Shown in pieces: positions 58,650 through 64,000 of a stretch of 64,000 nucleotides of DNA. The stretch comes from Syncephalastrum monosporum B8922. Its lineage: Eukaryota > Mucoromycota > Mucoromycetes > Mucorales > Syncephalastraceae. The notes under the pieces are model-generated. The model was not told where the DNA came from and did no database searches. It saw nothing but the letters and a program-made list of their open reading frames with translations. The first letter of the stretch is position 1; every line of letters begins with the position of its first letter. The stretch spans positions 171,053 to 235,052 of the forward strand of contig JNEN01001214.1 in assembly GCA_000697355.1 (NCBI GenBank). The letters run 5' to 3'. The position numbers and the translations under genes are program-made.

Positions 58650-61600
58650 TGCGTCTTGTCCCGCGCGAGATTGATAAACTTCTGCTACATAATGGTTAGC
58701 TCAATAAATACCCAATGTCCCCATGTCTAGTTGCAATTTACTGATATAATGACTTACTCCTTTACTCGCGTTATAAACTCTTAGTGGGCGCACTTGCACA
58801 GAAGCGACTGGCTCGCGGCGTCAAGTTGAACCATATAGAAGCAACAGCATTGATTGCATCACAGCTCCTCGAGTTTATGCGAGACGGCAACTACAGCGTG
58901 GCACAGTTGATGGACCTGGGCAAACAGATGCTCGGACGGAGGCATGTCATGGAAGACACGATGGATACGATGCACGAAGTGCAAATCGAGGGTACTTTTC
59001 CTGATGGCACGTATCTAGTGACTGTACACGACCCGATCTGCACCGACGACGGCAATCTCGAGCTCGCGCTGTATGGCACTTTTTACCCGATCCCTGACCA
59101 AAGCAAATTCCCCCTTCTACCCGCACGCGATCCACACGACGCCCCTGGCGCCATCATTGTTCAGCCTGGAAAAATTATTCTCAATGAAAACAGACGCCGT
59201 GTCTCCCTCACCGTCACCAACCAGGGTGATCGTCCTATTCAGGTACACAAGAGACACAGAAATGACATAAGTTGATAGCCAAGACTCACGGCGTAACACA
59301 ATACTTTGTTGCATATTTGCCTTTTCCCCCTATAGGTCGGATCGCACTACCATTTCATTGAGGCCAATAAGGCACTTTTGTTTAACCGTGCCTTGTCCTA
59401 TGGTATGCGTCTGGATATACCCGCGGGTTCTGCCGTGCGCTTCGAGCCGGGCGATTTCAAGACGGTGACGCTTGTCGAGATTGGCGGCAACAAGATCATC
59501 ACGGGTGGCAACAACCTCGCTACCGGTGCTGTGGACCTGGCTATGCTGCCGACCATCATGACCAAAGTTGCTGGTCTTGGTTTCCTCCACGATGCCAACA
59601 CACCCCCTCTGCCTAGCTCAGCTGAATACACTCTCGACCGCGAGTACTATGCTGATCACTTTGGACCAACGACAGGAGACCTTGTACGCCTCGGTAACAC
59701 TAGCCTCTGGGCTCGTGTCGAAAAGGACTATACAGTATACGGTGACGAATGCAAGTTCGGCGGTGGAAAGGTCTTACGCGAGGGCATGGGTCAGGCCACT
59801 GCCCGATGTGACGAAGAGGTGCTCGACTTGGTCATCACGAACGCGCTGATCATTGACTACACCGGCATTTACAAGGCGGATATTGGTATTAAACGGGGCA
59901 TTATTGTGGGTATTGGCAAGGCCGGCAATCCAGACGTCATGGACGGCGTGACACCGGGCATGATCGTGGGTGCAGGCACGGAAGCACTTGCAGGCGAGGG
60001 CAAAATATTTACAGCAGGTGGTATTGATACGCATGTTCACTATATCTGTCCGCAGTTGTGTTGGGAGGTAGGATAACAAACCTGCAAATCACCATGTATG
60101 TGTCAACTCATGTTGGATTTTATCTAGGCTCTTTCGAGCGGTTTGACGAGCTTGATTGGCGGTGGTACCGGTCCCAACACGGGTACGAATGCAACAACCT
60201 GCACGAACGGCAATCATCATATCGAGACCATGATGCAAGCAACGGATGAGCTTCCGCTCAACTTTGGTTTCACTGGAAAAGGCAACTGTTCGAGCCCAAA
60301 GGAAATCCAGGAACACATCGAAGCAGGCTGTCTCGGCTTGAAACTTCATGAAGATTGGGGCACCACCCCTTCGGCTATCGACATTTGTCTCGATATGTGT
60401 GATAAATATGATGTACAGGTAATTTTCTATACAAGAGGGCCAGACGCCTAAAAGTGTTTATATGCTAAATTAGAGCGTGTAGGCCACTATCCACACCGAT
60501 ACGTTGAACGAGGCAGGTTTTGTCGAGTCCACCATTGCTGCTTTCAAAGGCCGCACAATCCATACCTACCATAGCGAGGGCGCTGGCGGCGGCCATGCCC
60601 CTGACAGTAAGTCATGCAATTTTTTAAAAGGGACTTTGAGGTTTATTTTTATCCTTGATAACTCATTGGCCCTGTGTCTGCAATTTAGTCATCCAGGTCT
60701 GCAGTGAAAGCAACGTCCTACCCTCCTCCACGAATCCCACCCGACCTTTCACGACCAACACACTCGACGAGCACGTTGACATGCTGATGGTATGCCATCA
60801 TCTGTCCAAGACGATCCCCGAGGACGTTGCGTTCGCAGAGAGCCGTATTCGCGCCGAGACGATCGCAGCCGAGGATGTGTTGCAGGACATGGGTGCGATC
60901 AGCATGATTAGTTCCGACAGTCAGGCCATGGGTCGGATAGGCGAAGTCATCTTGCGGACATGGAAAACGGCGAGCAAGATGCGCGATCAGCGAGGCAAAC
61001 TCCCAGAAGATGAAGGCACAGAAGGCGACAACTACCGCATTCGGCGTTATATTGCCAAATATACCATTAATCCGTAAGTTGGGTTACATATCGTGCCACG
61101 CGACAGGGACAGGGCGGAAGCTCAACCGCAAACAGGGGAAAGAGAGCCGAATCTAACGCTTTGCTTTATTACATTCCTCCCTCACAGCGCCTTAGCACAC
61201 GGTGTCGGTCATCTGGTCGGGTCCATTGAGGTCGGCAAGGTTGCTGATCTGGTGTGCTTTACGCCGCAGTTCTTTGGCACCAAGCCTGAGCTGGTTCTCA
61301 AAAGTGGCATTATTGTCTGGAGCATGATAGGTGATGCTAATGCATCAATCCCGACGACCGAGCCTATTGTTTCTCGACCCATGTTTGGCTCCTTTGCATC
61401 CGCGGCATCCAAGACTTCCATGATATTTGTTTCTCAGGCGTCAATTGACAATGGAAAGATCCACGGGTATAAACTCCGCAAGCGAGCTGAAGCTGTCAAG
61501 AACTGCCGTTCCGTCTCTAAACGCGACATGAAGCTCAACGACTGCATGCCTGTCATCAAAGTCGACCCCGAGACCTACCGGGTCACAGCCGATGGCGAGG

Positions 61601-61659
61601 AGTGCACGTGTGAGCCTGTGTCAAAACTGCCCCTAACCCAGACTATATACCTCTTCTAA
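58650..61659 (+). CDS. URE1: Urease (single-chain, nickel-dependent)
   Basis: Seven exons (58650-58694, 58795-59242, 59336-60067, 60128-60418, 60483-60606, 60689-61073, 61198-61659) give 828 residues, the fungal and plant length that joins gamma, beta and alpha parts. The enzyme splits urea into ammonia and carbamate. The gamma part starts with [15 protein letters not shown], the beta part with [17 protein letters not shown], and the alpha part with [20 protein letters not shown]. The active site is complete: [13 protein letters not shown] (two nickel histidines), GLKLHEDWG (the carbamylated lysine), [22 protein letters not shown], the mobile-flap CHH in [10 protein letters not shown], and SSDSQAMGR. 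The accessory proteins needed for nickel loading are not in this window. All introns are phase-consistent and short. Confidence 0.97.
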
Positions 61660-62159
61660 ATGCCAACCGTCACCTTATTTTGTGTACAGAAAACAGAAAA
61701 AAAAATTTCTTTTTTTGCGGAGTTGGCTGCTTCTTTTTGGGGGATTTCCATGCCAAAAATAGCTGTCAAACAGCACCACTCTTGCTCATCCGTATCCCTG
61801 CGTCATCCTCATCACTGCATATTCTTGAGATAACAAATCAGCATCTGTAACGCGAAAGCGAAAGAATAAACATACGTTAATCGAATACAGCAAATTTGAG
61901 TAAGAGACCCGATATGTATGACAAAGTGTAACATGGCCCGAGGGCGAGAACAAAAGGAACAAATGCAAAAAAAGATGCGCGGAAGAGGACCATGGGGGGG
62001 AAGGATTGGGTTAGCGTACCCGGATCACCAATTGTGATGCCGCCGTCCATTTAAATGTGGGATCCAGAGGAAGGGATTTCTTTTCGCATACCTTTTCTGA
62101 TTCATCTCTTTCTTCTCTCCTCGATCCGATCTTTTTCACTTTTTACATCCACACACAAC
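61660..62159. other. Intergenic urease / small gene
   Basis: This is the 3' flank of urease and the promoter of the small serine-rich gene. It contains A and T runs near 61700 and a G run near 61994. I see nothing else. Confidence 0.5.
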
Positions 62160-62450
62160 ATGACGACGTCCTCTCGCTTTACCGAGCACTTTGATCATAT
62201 GCCAGCACCGCTCTCGCCTACGTTTTCGTCCTATGCATCTAGCAGCTCTTCATCGCTAGTCACCACACCCACTGATACAGAATTCGCCCACTCGAACACG
62301 AGCTACTCGTCCTCACCGTTATCCAAGTCTATGGAGTCTGATACATCCTTAACAACCAAGGCTGACAAGTTTGGCGGCAAACTCAAGCGGATATTGGGTA
62401 CTATTCGGCGCAATAGCAATGATAAGCCCAGTAGCAATTTCCACGAGTAA
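62160..62450 (+). CDS. Small serine-rich protein of unknown function
   Basis: A single open frame of 96 residues. The first 60 residues are rich in Ser, Thr and Pro, with SP sites; the end has a basic, amphipathic stretch (KADKFGGKLKRILGTIRRNS). A good pyrimidine-rich leader precedes the ATG. The stop TAA lies inside a perfect donor sequence (GA|GTAAGTCTG), so splicing could remove it; joining to an AAG acceptor at about 62519 would add only a few residues. I do not recognise the protein. Codon use resembles the neighbouring genes. Confidence 0.5.
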   Translation: MTTSSRFTEHFDHMPAPLSPTFSSYASSSSSSLVTTPTDTEFAHSNTSYSSSPLSKSMESDTSLTTKADKFGGKLKRILGTIRRNSNDKPSSNFHE

Positions 62451-62717
62451 GTCTGTGTATACAGACTTTGCTCCGGTGTAAATACCCCGCATTCGAATCG
62501 CCCCACTTTTTTTTCCAAGGGCGAATACATGTATACCATAGATCTACGTAATTATCACAATGATTCATAAATAACACCTATCACAATACAATGGAATTTT
62601 TCTTTGCAACGCGTGCGTGCAAATTTTATTCAATGGGGGGATTTCCGAAAATTCTCAAATATCTCAGTCAAAAAGATGTGATTGGTATGAAAAAGGCGAC
62701 GAATGGCATTGCGTTGC

Positions 62718-63756
62718 CTACGACAAAAATGGACGCTTCTCCTCTTCCTTTTCTTGATAGATGACCTCATCGGCCTTCTGGTCGACGCGAGGGACGGCCT
62801 GGTACTCAGTCGAGCCCGAGGCAGCGGAGACGATCAACTGACGGATAGCCAAGGCAATGGCGAACAGAACGGCGCAGAAACCACCAGTGACAAGACCGTG
62901 GGTCAACGGCGACTGGTCCTTCCACCACGCGGCGAGGCGGTTGCCACAGCCCATAGCGGGCGTCTGGTCGGGTACAAAAGGCGAGGCATCGTTGATGAGA
63001 GGCTGCTCGTTCTCGGCCATAGCAGGACCAGGGAGCAAGAAGCCGGTCAGAGGGTCAACGGCCCATTTCTGGACCTTGCCATCCTCAAAGACATCAATGA
63101 TCTGCTGACCAGCCTCGGTCTGAACGACCTGCTCGCCGTTGATCTCGACAATCTTCTCTTGGACACTCAGGCGGCGAACTGTCATGCCATCGTCGGTCTT
63201 GAGCTCATCAAGGATGGCAGCGGTGACTTCGACGGTGGCGAGGCCAATGTCGAAGCTGTCTTCCAGCAGCGCAGCTTCCTCCTCGGAAGCGATGGTCAGT
63301 TTCTCGGGGTTGCTGGCGATTTGAGCCTCGACTTGGATGTTGGAAACGCCAATCTCCACAGGCACACCGTTGCAGTGCAACTGTTGATTGAAATGCAAGT
63401 GTGAATGAGATACGGGTATGAACGATAGTTTATCATGCCTACCTTAGTATCAACGACATCAAAGGTAACCTGAACCGCCATAACACGCTCTGCTACGAGG
63501 GAGCCATCATCATCCACGAGGTCGTCGGTGCGGGAAACAGTGACGTAGAGGTGTTCGTCGCCTTGCGCATTTGCGGCCTGCTCAGCCAGGTCAACGGAGG
63601 TCACCGACAGATCCTGCAAAGGCGCAGCAAGGACGCCAAGTGCTAATGTTCATTAAGGAGTAGTAGAGTGTTTGGCGTGGTTTCAATTTAGAGCACACGG
63701 GCCACGTGGACGCGTACACGCAACCGCCACAATAAGTAAACCAAAAAACGTTGCAT
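62718..63756 (-). CDS. Type I membrane protein of unknown function
   Basis: Exons 63756-63720, 63642-63443 and 63380-62718 give 299 residues. The start forms a signal peptide (MQRFLVYLLWRL, then LGVLAAPL). The luminal part, about residues 25-230, has a pattern of short strands (MAVQVTFDVVDTKLHCNGV, PVEIGVSNIQVEA) and an acidic middle with EEEAALLEDSFDIG, but no motif known to me. One hydrophobic segment (HGLVTGGFCAVLFAIALAI) lies near residue 255, and the cytosolic tail ends in EEKRPF. Codon bias is strong, so the gene is probably well expressed. The first exon rests on frame logic and the signal peptide; its donor is GTGTAC, weaker than the others, so another first exon beyond the window is possible. 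Confidence 0.7.
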
Positions 63757-64000
63757 ATTTGAACCGTAGCGTGAGAGTGATCGTACGTCGTAAGCGCGTG
63801 TGTGTGTGTGTGTGTGCGTGTATGCGCGTATGTGATTTGGTTTGATGAGAGTTGAGAAAAAAAGGGTCGATTTAGGGATGTTGTTTGATTTCATCCAAGA
63901 ATAGGAGTATCAACATGCCAGAAAGTTGGACAAGAAATCGGAGTGGGCAGAGAAGGCGCAGTGAGTGTGAAGAAAAGGAAGAGGAAAAAAGCGCAGCAAC
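63757..64000. other. Window edge, promoter side of last gene
   Basis: The sequence holds a GT repeat (63798-63815) and A/T-rich stretches. It may be the promoter or include a further leader exon of the type I membrane protein. No gene is supported. Confidence 0.4.
63798..63817. repeat. (GT)n microsatellite
   Basis: About nine GT units, upstream of the last gene on the minus strand. Confidence 0.85.

Noticed and set aside
62480..62510. A possible tRNA B box (ATTCGAATCGC)
   Set aside because: The first base is wrong and no A box or acceptor stem lies upstream.
62703..63404. A 233-residue open frame on the plus strand
   Set aside because: It is a shadow of the type I membrane protein; the minus strand has the signal peptide, membrane segment and in-phase exons.

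Overview
The window is nuclear DNA of a filamentous fungus, most likely an early-diverging one (Mucoromycota; Mucorales is my best guess). Genes are dense and split by short GT-AG introns, mostly 45-100 nt. There is a mitochondrial complex I gene, a one-chain eukaryotic urease, an Snc-type R-SNARE, an RNF220-type E3 ligase (familiar from animals, not typical of Dikarya) and an EXORDIUM-like secreted protein. I see no prokaryotic operons, CRISPR arrays, tRNA or rRNA genes, and no intact transposon. The assignment rests on protein resemblance and gene structure, not on a search.

Layout, left to right. 0.7-9.5 kb: LRR protein with a lysine-rich tail (+), complex I NDUFA7/NUZM subunit (-), acetyl-CoA synthetase (-), MTC1-like protein (-). 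11.7-17 kb: vacuolar endopolyphosphatase PPN1 (-), zinc-motif/Mso1-like protein (-), PHO88/SND3 (-). 19.3-25 kb: vacuolar Ca2+/H+ exchanger VCX1 (+), GatC (-), NAA50 (-), FYVE-RING E3 of the Pib1 type (-). 25.9-34.8 kb: TBC-domain protein (+), Dal5-type MFS permease (+), RTC1/WDR24 of the SEA/GATOR2 complex (+), RNF220-like E3 (+). 34.9-44.4 kb: PCF11 (-), synaptobrevin SNC (+), a 1597-residue DUF3712 membrane protein (-). 47-55 kb: MAD2 (-), EXORDIUM-like protein (+), an unassigned multi-pass membrane protein (+). 55-64 kb: AAAP amino-acid transporter (+), urease (+), a small serine-rich protein (+), an unassigned type I membrane protein (-).

For every multi-exon model I summed the exons; each total divides by three and reading frames join across all introns. 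Several genes are hidden in a six-frame view because their exons are short: MAD2, the first three exons of RNF220 and the first exons of SNC and of the last gene were recovered by splicing.

Themes, as inference only: endomembrane and vacuole functions are frequent (PPN1, VCX1, Pib1-like, TBC, RTC1, SNC, DUF3712, AAAP transporter, PHO88/SND3), and nitrogen handling appears in urease and two permeases. Neighbours are not co-transcribed; they are separate eukaryotic genes. The most notable points are a missing GT donor in PHO88, a start codon apparently split by a GC-AG intron in SNC, a fungal RNF220 and a fungal EXORDIUM-like protein, and two membrane proteins I cannot assign. I did not find a convincing undescribed multi-gene system.
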